Below the pieces are notes generated by a model. That model ran no database searches and was not told the DNA's origin. It saw only the letters and a list, made by a program, of their open reading frames with translations. Below are positions 60,301 to 62,447 of a DNA stretch of 64,000 bases, piece by piece. Position 1 is the first letter of the stretch, and each line of letters opens with the position of its first letter. Made by a program: the position numbers and the translations under genes. The stretch covers positions 45,634,810 to 45,698,809 of the forward strand of contig CM055109.1 of assembly GCA_029204225.1 (NCBI GenBank), in the 5' to 3' direction. Origin of the DNA: Diphasiastrum complanatum (Eukaryota; Streptophyta; Lycopodiopsida; Lycopodiales; Lycopodiaceae).

Positions 60301-60961
60301 ATTCTCCAAGGCTACTTTATTCGAGAATGCTACAGACTACCTTTGATTAGCTATGATTTGATGTTACTTGAATAATGACCCACATCACTGCTACTAAGCA
60401 GAAAAATCATTTGATAAAGGATGCTTCCAGGCTGTTAGCATGAGATGGCCTAGTATGCAGGTACTTTTTCTAACAATTTCATTAACAGAATGTCGAAGCT
60501 ATTGCTATTCTTGCATGCTATGGAGCACCTTCAACCAGAGCGGCATGTGAATTATGCTGCTTTCTCATGAAAGATTTGCTTGGATCAAGCCAGAAATATT
60601 CTGATATTGGTCATGGTATTCAGGTATTGCTGGTGTTTTGATCAACTTTTGTGTTGAAGTAATGCCTGTGATAAATGAGACCCAGCTGGTAACAAGATTT
60701 TTCTGGTACTTAGTTGTTCTATTTGCTATAGGAGCTTCGGACTGTCCTGTTTGAACTTGGTAAACCCAATGCTGAATTTCATACAGCAATCTTTTCCACA
60801 GGTAAGTGTCTATTCTTTTCAGATATTATTTGTCAGTCTTGGTGTACGCTTGTTAAGGCAGGTGCATAATTAGTCTCTATTTGTCTGCAGAATGGTTGGA
60901 GCTCAAGGAGCTGTGTTTGATAGCAACATACATTTGCTCATGCTTACATGCACAATCTCAG
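3851..60961 (+). CDS. IFT172: Intraflagellar transport protein IFT172, partial gene (36 internal exons)
   Basis: IFT172 is a peripheral IFT-B subunit that works in cilia and flagella, with an N-terminal WD40 propeller region and a long TPR-like helical array. Exons: 3851-3939, 4125-4220, 4451-4559, 4671-4763, 5078-5143, 5472-5737, 5880-6006, 8709-8780, 16606-16674, 16786-16854, 17039-17167, 25305-25400, 38943-39044, 39742-39812, 39914-40010, 40740-40868, 40945-41001, 41223-41387, 41847-41966, 42062-42211, 42418-42615, 42709-42760, 43046-43107, 43218-43295, 43380-43541, 43711-43890, 44126-44191, 44477-44610, 54306-54447, 55900-56046, 56153-56233, 56389-56508, 60110-60196, 60489-60623, 60732-60801, 60891-60961. 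The joined frame stays open for 1319 codons and follows the animal protein colinearly from about residue 250 to about 1570. Diagnostic stretches include [20 protein letters not shown] and [11 protein letters not shown]. Both ends of the gene lie outside the window. Two introns use GC donors; the rest are GT-AG. Confidence 0.95.
4764..5077 (+). other. Intron without recognisable features
   Basis: A GT-AG intron of 314 bases between the exons ending 4763 and starting 5078. I see no coding similarity or repeat in it. Confidence 0.8.
5078..6006 (+). CDS. IFT172: IFT172 exons 5078-5143, 5472-5737, 5880-6006 (propeller region)
   Basis: The first exon encodes [19 protein letters not shown], one of the most conserved IFT172 blocks. 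The second encodes [20 protein letters not shown] through [17 protein letters not shown] and is the longest exon here at 266 bases. It ends in phase 2, and AG plus T makes a serine at the junction with the third exon ([20 protein letters not shown]). All donors are GT and all acceptors AG. Short introns separate these exons, in contrast to the 2.7 kb intron that follows. Confidence 0.94.
6007..8708 (+). other. IFT172 intron of 2.7 kb, no assignable content
   Basis: AT-rich sequence with only short chance ORFs (the longest about 84 codons). A purine-rich GAGACAGACAGAGAGACA patch lies near 7600. I see no transposon protein, TIR or LTR signal in it. Confidence 0.6.
8709..8780 (+). CDS. IFT172: IFT172 exon 8709-8780
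   Basis: This 24-codon exon encodes [15 protein letters not shown], equivalent to the animal block around MQWVPGSDVLVAQN. It starts after CTACAG and ends before GTACTC, phase 0 at both ends. It is isolated between a 2.7 kb and a 7.8 kb intron. Colinearity with flanking exons shows no coding sequence is missing on either side. Confidence 0.9.
10001..10444 (+). CDS. Unassigned 147-codon ORF inside an intron
   Basis: An ORF of 147 codons starting [13 protein letters not shown], rich in aromatic residues and lysine. I recognise no domain or family. There is no neighbouring gene structure and no TSD or terminal repeat that ties it to an element. Its length is modestly unusual for AT-rich intron DNA. 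It may be a transposon remnant or chance. Confidence 0.2.
   Translation: MSSVLLYHFALAQKYRNKLFLRKNFGIMVRTRYSNPKALFFLRYFILSVQPWDKASIKFDLYGIWKSFLVNRYALVLVKDFWSWKSSLISLVNNYGFGPKKLREWGLDIVHLLASYIMNFGIGLEHAIIGIFESLGPSYENQAFCFL
11128..11625. repeat. Two imperfect tandem copies of about 240 bp
   Basis: Segment 11128-11365 and segment 11388-11625 share CACATTGGAGCAT, GATGGTTTCTAG/GATGATTTCTAG, GGTTGAAGCATC/GGTGAAGCATC, CTAGTATTCA, GAGTTTAGATA, ACCATCATGATAA/ATCTTTATGATAA and AAGATGAGC.ATGGGAGT, in the same order. They look like an old local duplication. No coding sequence is evident. Confidence 0.65.
12810..12990. repeat. Two imperfect tandem copies of about 85 bp
   Basis: Copies at about 12816-12896 and 12909-12987 share GAAGTGAGCTGCCCAA/GAAGTAAGCTGCCCAA, GCAAGTGA and GTGAAGAAGCTAC/GTGAAGAGGCTAC in order. 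The block lies in a low-complexity, A-rich stretch whose complementary strand gives phenylalanine-rich ORFs of no evident meaning. Confidence 0.55.
13722..13920. repeat. Dispersed LTR-like repeat, copy 2
   Basis: Direct-orientation partner of 3407-3610, sharing AGAGCCCAAGCAATACCA, AGGCCCTTAGTGGAAC and CCCATAAGGACATGCCC. It is preceded by a purine-rich stretch at 13540-13590. Its family is not identified. Confidence 0.55.
14112..14148. repeat. Subterminal hairpin in the TIR element
   Basis: GTTTCTGAAACGCG (14112-14125) and CGCGTTCAGAAAC (14136-14148) are inverted copies with one base inserted, separated by ten bases. Such subterminal repeats are common where transposase binds; no function is shown here. 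Confidence 0.5.
14436..14550. repeat. GC-rich hairpin repeat array inside the TIR element
   Basis: Three clear units (14462-14487, 14491-14516, 14525-14550), with a weaker one before them, each consist of a G run, a short CTACCG- or CGTTG-like core and a CCCCCC..ACCCCC tract. Each G run can pair with the C tract of its own unit. The local composition contrasts sharply with the AT-rich intron. On the opposite strand the C tracts read as runs of five or six Gs, which could form G-quadruplexes. Confidence 0.7.
16606..17167 (+). CDS. IFT172: IFT172 exons 16606-16674, 16786-16854, 17039-17167 (propeller to TPR transition)
   Basis: Exon one (23 codons) encodes [20 protein letters not shown], exon two (23 codons) encodes [20 protein letters not shown], and exon three (43 codons) encodes [20 protein letters not shown] followed by MWRE. 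Together they correspond to the end of the WD40 region and the first helical repeat of IFT172. All junctions are phase 0 with GT-AG signals. Confidence 0.92.
17640..18960 (-). mobile_element. LINE copy 1: internally deleted, 3' end intact
   Basis: On the - strand the 3' end carries AATAAAG followed by a TTTC repeat. The C-terminal coding part (18728-18402) contains [20 protein letters not shown] and [15 protein letters not shown], clearly related to LINE copy 2 ([32 protein letters not shown]). Upstream, about 18874-18700, is the endonuclease/RT linker (WFDDECH, AFWRVF; copy 2 has [14 protein letters not shown]). The reverse transcriptase catalytic core between them is absent, so this copy has a large internal deletion. 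Confidence 0.75.
17709..17722 (-). other. LINE 3' stem-loop, copy 1
   Basis: ATGCC, loop AAAA, GGCAT, followed by ATAAGACA. It lies about 20 bases inside the TTTC tail. It is positionally equivalent to 20016-20029 and 24056-24069. Confidence 0.65.
19060..19235 (+). mobile_element. Ty3/gypsy chromodomain fragment
   Basis: The + strand encodes [10 protein letters not shown], one stop, then [20 protein letters not shown] and DYLRLNFP. This is the chromodomain pattern (EYLVKWKGY, ATWE) found at the integrase C-terminus of chromoviruses. Only this tail remains, between two LINE insertions. A purine-rich tract (AAAGGGGAGGGAA, 19241-19253) follows, where the polypurine tract and 3' LTR would start. 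Confidence 0.7.
19254..19640 (+). mobile_element. Putative gypsy 3' LTR fragment
   Basis: It directly follows the chromodomain tail and the purine tract. It is more GC-rich than its surroundings, lacks an ORF and has a TATA-like TATGTATATAGAGG near 19468. The right end is not defined and no matching 5' LTR is in the window. Confidence 0.45.
19955..23680 (-). mobile_element. LINE copy 2: longest copy, decayed endonuclease-RT
   Basis: Read on the - strand: an ORF1-like segment (23511-23185); an apurinic endonuclease domain ([18 protein letters not shown] near 22960, DYFIVSP and LTDHSLLYL near 22730-22640); RT with [14 protein letters not shown] and [14 protein letters not shown] (about 21750-21600) and YADDIVLIS (about 21346-21322); the thumb (SYTYLGVLF, 21140); and a C-terminal region (21017-20310) with a [12 protein letters not shown] knuckle. 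Stops and shifts break the reading frame at several points. The 3' end is AATAAAG plus TTTC and TC repeats. The 5' boundary is uncertain. Confidence 0.85.
20016..20029 (-). other. LINE 3' stem-loop, copy 2
   Basis: GCACCC, loop GT, GGGTGC, followed by ATAAGACA. The stem sequence differs from copies 1 and 3 but pairing is kept, so both arms have changed together. Confidence 0.65.
24010..24620 (-). mobile_element. LINE copy 3: 3' UTR joined to an ORF1-like fragment
   Basis: On the - strand the last 250 bases (24268-24010) match the 3' UTR of copy 1, including the stem-loop and TATAAGACA block, and end in TTTTATT-complement plus TC repeats. Upstream (24620-24270) the frames give [14 protein letters not shown] and [11 protein letters not shown], which look like a LINE ORF1 segment. 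The endonuclease and RT would then be deleted. The ORF1 part is less certain than the 3' UTR. Confidence 0.6.
24056..24069 (-). other. LINE 3' stem-loop, copy 3
   Basis: ATGCC, loop AATA, GGCAT, followed by ATATAAGACA. It sits in the same position relative to the TC-rich tail as in the other two copies. Confidence 0.65.
25305..25400 (+). CDS. IFT172: IFT172 exon 25305-25400
   Basis: A single 32-codon exon encodes [20 protein letters not shown] and AYACYLHK, matching the animal [20 protein letters not shown] block that starts the TPR array. It is preceded by GTGCAG and followed by GTAGTG, phase 0 at both ends. It is flanked by introns of 8.1 kb and 13.5 kb, both packed with retrotransposons. 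Confidence 0.92.
26445..26471. repeat. Perfect 9-base hairpin
   Basis: GTTCTGGAA and TTCCAGAAC flank the nine-base loop TGCGTTTTG. It is followed by an A/T run. It resembles the CGTTTT-containing subterminal part of the 14.1 kb TIR element, but no second end was found. Confidence 0.5.
26838..27223 (+). repeat. 5' LTR of the old gypsy
   Basis: From about TACTATGGATTG to TTCATACCA this matches 38407-38799 at high identity over most of its length, with shared cores TTTTTTGACAGTATTTTTGG, CATTATAAATAGCCACTAAG and ATCGGCGGCCATT. CATTATAAATAG is a plausible TATA box. The first 25 bases are poorly aligned, so the left end is approximate. Confidence 0.8.
27224..27236 (+). other. Primer-binding-site-like sequence of the old gypsy
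   Basis: TCGTATCAGAGCA follows the 5' LTR directly and resembles TGGTATCAGAGC, complementary to initiator tRNA-Met, commonly used by plant LTR elements. Two or three substitutions are present. Confidence 0.6.
27290..27377. repeat. CT dinucleotide microsatellite
   Basis: An uninterrupted run of about 43 CT units lies in the leader between the PBS and gag of the old gypsy. Its reading in all frames produces artificial Leu-Ser or Arg-Glu repeats, which should not be taken as protein. Confidence 0.95.
27385..27570. repeat. Degenerate short tandem repeats in the gypsy leader
   Basis: A series of related units such as AGATCGCACCTCCCC, AGTAGCCACCTCCCC, AGTTCGCACATACCCC and AATAGCCGCC follows the CT run up to the gag start. 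Unit length is about 15-18 bases with many changes. Confidence 0.6.
27611..27843 (+). pseudogene. Old gypsy gag, 5' part (interrupted)
   Basis: The ORF opens with [19 protein letters not shown] and shifts frame after about 40 codons into a proline-rich linker. The linker reads up to CCCCTACG at the insertion point of the nested element and resumes in frame after the second TSD copy at 34060. The gag core therefore lies on the far side of a 6.2 kb insertion. Confidence 0.7.
27839..27843. repeat. Target site duplication CTACG, left copy
   Basis: CTACG directly precedes the TG of the left LTR of the nested gypsy and is repeated at 34060-34064 directly after its right LTR. Five bases is the normal gypsy duplication length. 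Confidence 0.95.
27844..28201 (-). repeat. 3' LTR of the young chromovirus
   Basis: 358 bp, TG...CA ended (TGTAATAG on the + strand, GTAACA at the right). It appears identical to 33702-34059, including an incidental 71-codon frame seen in both. The right end holds the perfect 16-base palindrome GTTACGAGCTCGTAAC (28185-28200). Confidence 0.97.
28202..28212 (-). promoter_or_regulatory. Polypurine tract of the young chromovirus
   Basis: On the - strand this reads GGGGGAGGGAG, directly between the gag-pol stop codon (28215-28213) and the 3' LTR. It is the expected primer site for plus-strand DNA synthesis. Confidence 0.85.
28213..30807 (-). CDS. Young chromovirus pol, 3' part: RT, RNase H, integrase, chromodomain
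   Basis: In frame with the gag-pol part upstream, after one TAA. An internal Met at 30750 opens an 845-codon frame. Visible in order: RT catalytic FLDDILVYS (about residue 35); RNase H with [13 protein letters not shown] (about 182); integrase zinc finger [14 protein letters not shown] plus CQKC (about 430-465); catalytic core with [18 protein letters not shown] and [10 protein letters not shown] (about 495-600); and chromodomain with [11 protein letters not shown] and NATWERG (about 790-820). The polyprotein acts in virus-like particles and inserts cDNA into chromatin. Everything after the stop is open. Confidence 0.95.
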   Translation of the reverse strand, partial: SEDVSKTAFRTRHGHYEFKVMPFGLTNAPATFMTLMNSVLRPYLGKFVVVFLDDILVYSKTRKEHLKHLRKVFRLLRKHKLYAKQSKCEFFIEEVAYLGHIISSDGIKMDPNKVKAILSWLRPQNILELQIFLGLAGYYRRFVKEYAQIAVPMTNLLKGKGKEFIWESAQQESFDALKTALATAPLLKVVDPNQPFVVETDASDFAVGAVLTQGGRPVAFESKKLEPTQTRYSAYEKELFSIVHALKTWRHYLYGANFEVLTDHESLRYLCNQPELRGRKARWAELMQEFDMSIRYRRGKFNTVADALSRMPMINELSFTQIRNELLESLRGKCQHDAFFSIIWNSVQNRQLQTPEPVPGAGASSSKNTAASVEDDDESEYTSSDDVEDSEPVLPKQTPVVEGQLTQGFKWKQYSIQDEYLLYRDRVCVPNSEDYRQQVLYECHDNPSAGHPGIQKTYELLRRQFFWPSMKKDVHQYVTSCQKCQVNKAERLKAGGLLHPLEIPAGKWESISMDFIVGLPKTQRGNDAIWVTVDRLTKMAHFIPTKTTVRAPELARLFVDGLFKLYGLPSGIVSDRDSKFTGNFWKAVFHHLHTKLNMSTTDHPQTDGQTERVNQVLEDMLRAYVSKRQTNWEEYLSILEFAYNSTKHSATGYSPFMLMYGFQPRSPTAVGFRQEKVEAARNFLEDLNQMIEHAKRSIRQSQDRARHYADPHRRDVQFSTGEKVYLRVPVDSKTLKSGVCAKLSPRYCGPFTISRRLGEVTYELELPHSSKVFPVFHVSQLRKALTRSDNLVGDSVLVLPLDPQQPPHEPEEILDSRETQTRHTLYREYLVKWNDQPVENATWERGSVLRKIFPDFVLEDQDGS
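30808..30810 (-). other. In-frame TAA stop inside RT of the young chromovirus
   Basis: The codon follows SGYHQVRI and precedes [11 protein letters not shown]. Upstream and downstream frames are the same (19 sense codons between this stop and the Met at 30750). It is therefore a nonsense change and not a frameshift. It lies before the RT active-site aspartates, so this copy cannot make full pol without readthrough. Confidence 0.93.
30808..32991 (-). CDS. Young chromovirus gag-protease-RT N-terminus (727 codons)
   Basis: The frame starts with Met at 32991 and ends at the TAA at 30810-30808. Residues 1-110 are acidic and helical; the retrotransposon gag domain ([26 protein letters not shown]) spans about 120-260. 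A basic linker is followed by one zinc knuckle, [14 protein letters not shown] (about 347-360). The aspartic protease motif [10 protein letters not shown] is at about 433. RT begins near 630 with [23 protein letters not shown] and [11 protein letters not shown]. The protease triad reads DDG in place of the usual DSG or DTG. Confidence 0.95.
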   Translation of the reverse strand: MTTPQGPDQPPERGFDELETETLAYRKGKEPMEVEEQEQFAEELDELVTKEQFLQLVTEVDELKLALANFKSSVDDSFAELKNLFLSSAKGSLPSTSQLSPSPLPSVSGETLRSHPSVFKDLKPPTFNGEEKDRNADILQTFLSKWKNIHALKQTPDHLQAIEASLSLGPMAYKWWLNLQETGQTPRSWKAFEEAFLREFLPENELDRAWEAWERTVMDKSLILYISQYREAILKIKNMDDYQKIRGFVRGLKDEYKVEVQRNSPTTLEQALRYAQIYDDSVGRKRARQQPLSEQLPQKDFQFKKKFLKRKKEDKFKGEAPQKRPSLIQPLKPDDFEKAKQERLCFVCMGKGHTVRQCPKGPFTKKDKKQVHLVQTVCFPSDSAASEIKVYHEDHEHCCQLTSAMLARPFSFGPHDLVRMHGKVGNQSVRVMVDDGATHNFINHTLVKKLKLPEVPSQHRYIVSLAKGEDKKIWETMVSKLNLGIQGYQDQINFQIMHLDRTDIVLGRDWLYSLGPSLHINYQENTLSFQYKGREIQLHGEHDVPNSPMVCSSELCQLIGDEDHQVFLCDFQFIPEVSISSSIQQKISKLETLLSKFKDVFPEDLPHGLPPSREVDHVINLVPGTAPVSKPPYRVSRTEDEEITRQLTDYLGKGQIQTSSSPWASPVLLVKKKEGSMRLCVDYRALNKVTIKNKYPMPRADELFDQLDGAKFFSKIDLRSGYHQVRI
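32992..33687 (-). other. Leader (5' UTR) of the young chromovirus
   Basis: About 700 bases between the PBS and the gag start. No long ORF on the element strand. CAGCGCTGGACCTGC recurs at 33322 and 33414, with a shorter CAGCGCTGA at 33507. These could be part of a packaging or dimerisation region, which is an inference. Confidence 0.7.
33688..33700 (-). other. Primer binding site of the young chromovirus
   Basis: On the - strand this reads TGGTATCAGAGCC, one base inside the 5' LTR, complementary to the 3' end of initiator tRNA-Met. It is a perfect match to the common plant LTR-element PBS. Confidence 0.92.
33702..34059 (-). repeat. 5' LTR of the young chromovirus
   Basis: 358 bp and apparently identical to 27844-28201. 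The palindrome GTTACGAGCTCGTAAC is at 34043-34058. Promoter signals were not obvious by eye. Confidence 0.97.
34060..34064. repeat. Target site duplication CTACG, right copy
   Basis: Matches 27839-27843. Removing the insertion and one copy restores a continuous gag linker frame in the old gypsy, confirming the insertion point. Confidence 0.95.
34065..34860 (+). pseudogene. Old gypsy gag, 3' part
   Basis: The frame continues with [18 protein letters not shown], then the gag core ([29 protein letters not shown]), a frameshift near 34430, [17 protein letters not shown], a serine/proline linker and a zinc knuckle start LCFNC. A stop falls within the knuckle at 34810-34812, and the rest of the knuckle (NRNCPHPR) is in the next frame. 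Confidence 0.85.
34809..36314 (+). pseudogene. Old gypsy protease and reverse transcriptase
   Basis: A 501-codon open stretch. The protease region has [15 protein letters not shown], where the normal DSG is DSS, so the active site is altered. RT shows [16 protein letters not shown], a changed CIDCHAFN (normally VDYRALN), [20 protein letters not shown]-equivalent [10 protein letters not shown] and the catalytic [10 protein letters not shown]. The frame is lost near 36280 and resumes in the next ORF. Its protein was probably last functional long ago. Confidence 0.9.
36305..37240 (+). pseudogene. Old gypsy RNase H and integrase zinc region
   Basis: RNase H is well preserved: [48 protein letters not shown] and [12 protein letters not shown]. 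After a frameshift near 36890 the integrase HHCC region is seen as [20 protein letters not shown], then broken frames with [12 protein letters not shown] at about 37195-37230. The DDE core is missing; unrelated sequence begins at about 37241. Confidence 0.85.
37241..37345. repeat. Short sequence sharing both ends with 62856-63790
   Basis: It begins AACTACTAGAGCTACT and contains GGTTATACATTTCGTGCTAG, then GTGTCAGTCCAATAGC and ATCCCC. The block at 62856-63790 starts and ends with close counterparts, but is about nine times longer. It separates the + and - strand parts of the old gypsy pol. Confidence 0.55.
37370..38405 (-). pseudogene. Inverted integrase C-terminus and chromodomain remnant of the old gypsy
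   Basis: On the - strand a frame starting near 38400 reads [15 protein letters not shown], then [39 protein letters not shown] and [11 protein letters not shown]. These are typical gypsy integrase C-terminal blocks. After a stop near 37729 comes [16 protein letters not shown], a chromodomain remnant. The segment is opposite in strand to the rest of the element, although both LTRs are in direct orientation. Confidence 0.88.
38407..38799 (+). repeat. 3' LTR of the old gypsy
   Basis: Begins TGTTATGGAC after GATGAAGGGAG (a polypurine-like tract) and ends TTCATAACA. It carries the same CATTATAAATAGCC box as the 5' LTR and differs from it by numerous substitutions and small indels, including an extra TTAGTTGGAGATC copy. 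This places its insertion well before that of the nested element. Confidence 0.85.
38943..40010 (+). CDS. IFT172: IFT172 exons 38943-39044, 39742-39812, 39914-40010 (TPR array)
   Basis: The first exon encodes [14 protein letters not shown], the second [20 protein letters not shown] and the third [11 protein letters not shown] to YHKWLLQTC. The second exon ends in phase 2 (AG), and the A at 39914 completes the arginine of HRWNEA, the plant form of the animal HRWDEC block. The first exon begins 143 bases after the 3' LTR of the large gypsy element that fills the preceding intron. Confidence 0.93.
40740..42211 (+). CDS. IFT172: IFT172 exons 40740-40868, 40945-41001, 41223-41387, 41847-41966, 42062-42211 (TPR array)
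   Basis: These exons encode [57 protein letters not shown] to [31 protein letters not shown] and FYKRLAQHF to [16 protein letters not shown]. All junctions are phase 0. The exon ending at 41387 is followed by GCAAGT, not GT. The next exon continues the conserved block (animal QKQLDAAINHYIEA), which supports a GC-AG intron. Confidence 0.94.
41388..41389 (+). other. GC (not GT) splice donor in IFT172
   Basis: The exon ends TATCAG and the intron begins GCAAGT, an otherwise perfect donor consensus with GC in place of GT. The acceptor is GATGCAG at 41840-41846. No GT nearby preserves the conserved reading frame. GC-AG introns are a known minor class processed by the normal spliceosome and usually keep a strong flanking consensus, as here. 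Confidence 0.85.
42418..44610 (+). CDS. IFT172: IFT172 exons 42418-42615, 42709-42760, 43046-43107, 43218-43295, 43380-43541, 43711-43890, 44126-44191, 44477-44610 (TPR array)
   Basis: Eight closely spaced exons carry the best conserved part of the TPR region: [86 protein letters not shown] and [14 protein letters not shown]. The exon ending at 42760 stops in phase 1 and is followed by GCAAGT (GC donor); the two bases at 43046 complete the glycine. The last exon ends in phase 2 (AG) before a 9.7 kb intron. Confidence 0.95.
42761..42762 (+). other. Second GC splice donor in IFT172
   Basis: The exon ends GTGAAG and the intron begins GCAAGT; the acceptor is GATCCAG ending at 43045. The junction restores a glycine codon (G plus GT) in the conserved [13 protein letters not shown] block. 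Using the GT four codons upstream would delete this block and break frame with the next exon. Confidence 0.87.
46060..47230 (+). mobile_element. Rearranged Ty1/copia element A
   Basis: Gag remnants come first: [37 protein letters not shown] and [19 protein letters not shown]. Next is a piece of the RT C-terminal connection ([20 protein letters not shown], about 46710-46797). It is followed without a gap by the RT N-terminal part ([20 protein letters not shown], then [11 protein letters not shown] and [12 protein letters not shown]). The usual order is reversed. Protease and integrase are absent. Stops occur in gag and RT. Confidence 0.8.
48712..48728 (+). other. Primer-binding-site-like sequence of copia element B
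   Basis: TGGTATCAAAGCTTGTG directly follows a CA dinucleotide (CTTCACA) that would end the 5' LTR. It resembles the initiator tRNA-Met PBS of plant copia elements (TGGTATCAGAGC). The start of the LTR upstream could not be defined. Confidence 0.65.
49268..50105 (+). pseudogene. Copia B gag remnant and protease
   Basis: The gag N-terminal part ([19 protein letters not shown]) jumps within a few bases to the knuckle-proximal basic region ([19 protein letters not shown]), so most of gag is deleted. The zinc knuckle is [14 protein letters not shown]. The protease motif is [11 protein letters not shown], followed by [17 protein letters not shown], all standard for copia. The frame shifts at about 50090. 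Confidence 0.88.
50081..51385 (+). pseudogene. Copia B GAG-pre-integrase and integrase
   Basis: GAG-pre-integrase shows [19 protein letters not shown] and a CESC pair. The integrase core shows [31 protein letters not shown] and [16 protein letters not shown], so all three catalytic acidic residues are visible across two frames. The C-terminal part has [30 protein letters not shown] and the first RT residues [19 protein letters not shown]. Similarity to copia stops at about 51385. Confidence 0.88.
51382..52440 (+). CDS. 352-codon ORF of unknown origin inside copia element B
   Basis: The ORF opens [19 protein letters not shown] and stays open for 352 codons in AT-rich DNA. It occupies the place where a copia element has RT and RNase H. 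I see none of their motifs (no VAKG, YVDDL or NPVFH-type blocks) in any frame between about 51390 and 52370. The predicted product has a charged N-terminal quarter, several hydrophobic patches such as [12 protein letters not shown] and [12 protein letters not shown], and cysteine/tryptophan-rich stretches. The last about 20 codons overlap the returning RNase H sequence in another frame. I do not recognise a family. It may be captured host or transposon sequence. Confidence 0.45.
   Translation: MQVDGCYLAVKSSNGSGKQSLFNDFDGQVDDQEVDLKGLQQGKKEVGNLELVKSIKGKVIGKDVMDLFLQLIEDSSKVKGAARKYCSSLFYLCYLMFEHFHVDVCKLSRYGKTSYIVEHHFDVGFVLAFLASFVGGNEAIGGSLYHSSMAKFSSVELLSANGWRLSIFGEFMVIFLCQVDFEDGLVKLVWFMESCGAALVSWMNSLTHGFPRLDGFLWQDGDGGSFMECHDGYMATKDKGGGDMQAKVDHSHLLVVCYIFPESSKLEAWWNHMLFDSSCTNYFLTCKIDVKNSEASQVDTILYINYGCFYFVHYMIIERRSILRKKIILMMDQSSMVKTMLGASMLRCNNIL
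52375..52607 (+). pseudogene. Copia B RNase H C-terminus
   Basis: The sequence resumes typical copia RNase [19 protein letters not shown], then [20 protein letters not shown], ending [18 protein letters not shown] (about 52592-52601) and TGTGAAAG follow. This fits a polypurine tract and the TG start of a 3' LTR, but no matching 5' LTR was found. Confidence 0.85.
53515..53592. repeat. Short TTCTCTCTAGAAC repeat cluster
   Basis: Variants of GTTCTCTCTCTAGAAC/G recur four times between 53515 and 53592, separated by GAGCT or ATGGCT-like spacers. Each unit contains a small TTCT..AGAA inverted repeat. It is downstream of copia B, possibly in its LTR. Confidence 0.5.
54306..56508 (+). CDS. IFT172: IFT172 exons 54306-54447, 55900-56046, 56153-56233, 56389-56508 (TPR array)
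   Basis: The first exon takes one base to finish the codon split at 44610 and encodes [20 protein letters not shown]. The second encodes [20 protein letters not shown] to [10 protein letters not shown], the third [20 protein letters not shown] and the fourth [20 protein letters not shown] plus WDK. The order matches the animal [20 protein letters not shown] to LYVEQGQWDK segment. No splice signal is unusual. Confidence 0.92.
54448..55899 (+). other. IFT172 intron of 1.45 kb, no assignable content
   Basis: A GT-AG intron starting GTTATC and ending GTGGCAG. It is AT-rich with only short ORFs. No repeat or transposon similarity was recognised. Confidence 0.7.
56509..60109 (+). other. IFT172 intron of 3.6 kb with a possible LTR-element remnant
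   Basis: On the - strand, GCTTTGATACCA at 58505-58516 is the complement of a PBS of the TGGTATCAAAGC type. An AATTTTTAAGCACATTAAAACC motif next to it has a weak counterpart at about 56810. These suggest a heavily decayed - strand LTR element between 56.8 and 58.6 kb, but no protein similarity confirms it. The rest of the intron shows nothing. Confidence 0.4.
60110..60961 (+). CDS. IFT172: IFT172 exons 60110-60196, 60489-60623, 60732-60801, 60891-60961 (last visible exons)
   Basis: These exons encode [20 protein letters not shown], then [20 protein letters not shown], then [17 protein letters not shown], then [20 protein letters not shown]. They correspond to the animal block from the C-terminal TPRs to [20 protein letters not shown]. 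The third exon ends in phase 1 (ACA G) and the fourth begins AA, completing glutamate. The last exon ends in phase 0 at CTCAG before GTTTGA. The remaining C-terminal 170-180 codons were not found before the end of the window. Confidence 0.9.
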
Positions 60962-61167
60962 GTTTGAATTTTACCAAGATACCAGCCTATTAAAGAACGT
61001 ATAAATTCAGTCAACACTGTTTAGCCCATCCTTGGTTGCAGAAAATGTTAGTCACAGCTTTCTAGCAGTTTTTAGGGTCCAAAACCTTAAAAAATTGCTC
61101 TTACTTACATCACAAATTTGGTGATACGTTGTTGATGAAATATAGCGACTGATTATTTGTCTCCCCA

Positions 61168-61600
61168 CCTGCTGCGCCCCACGGATCGCTTCACGTCGAA
61201 TCTTTATTAAATGATACTACACCTTCTCCATGAAATCGAGTCGGGCAATGTTGAAATCTAAATTGTGCGGCAAAAAACAACGGTGGGCTCCGGCAATCCA
61301 CTTTGAAGTTGTCCAGGATGTGAATCGAGATTCCCAGGAGCCTCCCATCATTGCGGGCACGGAAATACAGTCGAGCCACTGGCAACTAATCCTTAATGCT
61401 CTCTGAGGCCATTGGCTTATTTGGATCGAATGCCAAAGGAGGAAGGCAATCATCCCATCTCGTTGATGCTAACAGAGTCAAGTCTTTCACAGAAAGCGCC
61501 GATTGCCTCACTGTCGGATCGGGAGAGTGTCGCTAGTACGCTAGTTTTGCGCATTTTCTCTATGTTATCAAATGTAGGCTCCGCTTATTTTCAGCACTCA
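61168..61600 (-). other. GC-richer unassigned block with a 78-codon - strand ORF
   Basis: The block is clearly richer in GC than flanking intron. The - strand ORF 61453-61217 starts MIAFLLWHSIQISQWPQ and ends DFMEKV. An AATAAA (complement near 61204) lies just beyond it. It could be the 3' end of a retrocopied gene or part of a repeat. I recognise no family. Confidence 0.25.
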
Positions 61601-61645
61601 AGGTGCTGGCACGAGTCAGGGTGCTCCAGTTTTTTTTTTTGAAAA

Positions 61646-61681
61646 ACTGGTTGCCCAGCTGCCACGTGTTGGGCAACCAGT
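61646..61681. repeat. Perfect 12-base hairpin in the TIR element
   Basis: ACTGGTTGCCCA and TGGGCAACCAGT enclose a 12-base loop containing CCACGTG. Confidence 0.85.
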
Positions 61682-61750
61682 ATTTATCCCATAAGGTTTT
61701 CTCTGAGATTACTCAAAGTTAATATGTAACCAAACTTATCCATTGCTTTG

Positions 61751-61751
<1 letters not shown>

Positions 61752-61789
<38 letters not shown>

Positions 61790-61794
61790 GTGTG
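61752..61794. repeat. GT dinucleotide microsatellite
   Basis: About 20 GT units with one GC interruption, inside the small TIR element. ORFs across it are artefacts. Confidence 0.9.
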
Positions 61795-62033
61795 GCATTG
61801 CAGGTTGGCCGGTGCCCACATTCAAATTTTTTACGGACACCGGCAGCGCCGGCACCCGGTGGGCCAGCACCCTGGCTGGTGCACCCTGACAGCGTGCCAG
61901 CACCCGTCAAGGTGCTGAAAATATGTGGAAACATCATGATATGTATGCATTAACTATAAAACGATCTGCTATGTAAGAATTTACTTTCCGTGTAAGTTGG
62001 TGGCCAGCTCATCTATACTCATGTAGATGCCAT

Positions 62034-62326
62034 GCAGATGCACCTGCAGTGCCTCTACTGCAAAGGCCCCACTCCATCCAAGGGAGAACATATCTTCTTT
62101 CTCCCTTAGCCTCATCCATCACCATTATCACCATTGGATGGAGTGAGGCCAAGAGTGCAGGTGCACATGCAGTGCACTCCTTAAGTATAATACTCATGTA
62201 TTGGGGATACCCTATGCACTCCCTGGCACCATGCCAAGGAGTGCATCAAGGGCTGAAAATCAAAGTTTTTTCTTGATTTTCAGCCCTTGATGCACTCCCT
62301 GCCTGGCATGGTGCTTGGGAGTGCAC
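62034..62326. repeat. Foldback region with two adjacent long hairpins
   Basis: Hairpin 2 pairs 62214-62263 with 62273-62326. The inner stem GAGTGCATCAAGGGCTGAAA and its complement are perfect around a nine-base loop, with a small bulge further out. Hairpin 1 pairs about 62036-62083 with 62131-62166 through blocks such as ATGCACCTGCA and CACTCCATCCAA. GGAGTGCA-type words recur in both, suggesting repeated inverted duplication in a foldback or MITE-like element. Confidence 0.75.
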
Positions 62327-62447
62327 AGGAGGGTGCAGACACTGTACATCCGATTATATGAGGGTCGTTCTCTACTGCAAAAAGAATATCATTGCACAAA
62401 GCACGGAACAATCAATTTTTGAGCAAAACATATGTTTACTCGGGTGG

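Larger units (their letters stand above)
61588..61927. mobile_element. About 340 bp TIR (MITE-like) element
   Basis: The left end TATTTTCAGCACTCAAGG, then TGCTGGCACGAGTCAGGGTG, is the inverted counterpart of the right end, ACCCTGACAGCGTGCCAGCA then CCCGTCAAGGTGCTGAAAAT, with a few mismatches. The interior has a 12-base hairpin, a GT microsatellite and CCGGC-rich segments. No clear target duplication was found and there is no ORF of note. Confidence 0.65.

Noticed and set aside
61752-61953. Cys-Val repeat ORF
   Set aside because: Artefact of the GT microsatellite.
62049-62276. 75-codon + strand ORF
   Set aside because: It crosses the two foldback hairpins and has no coding character.
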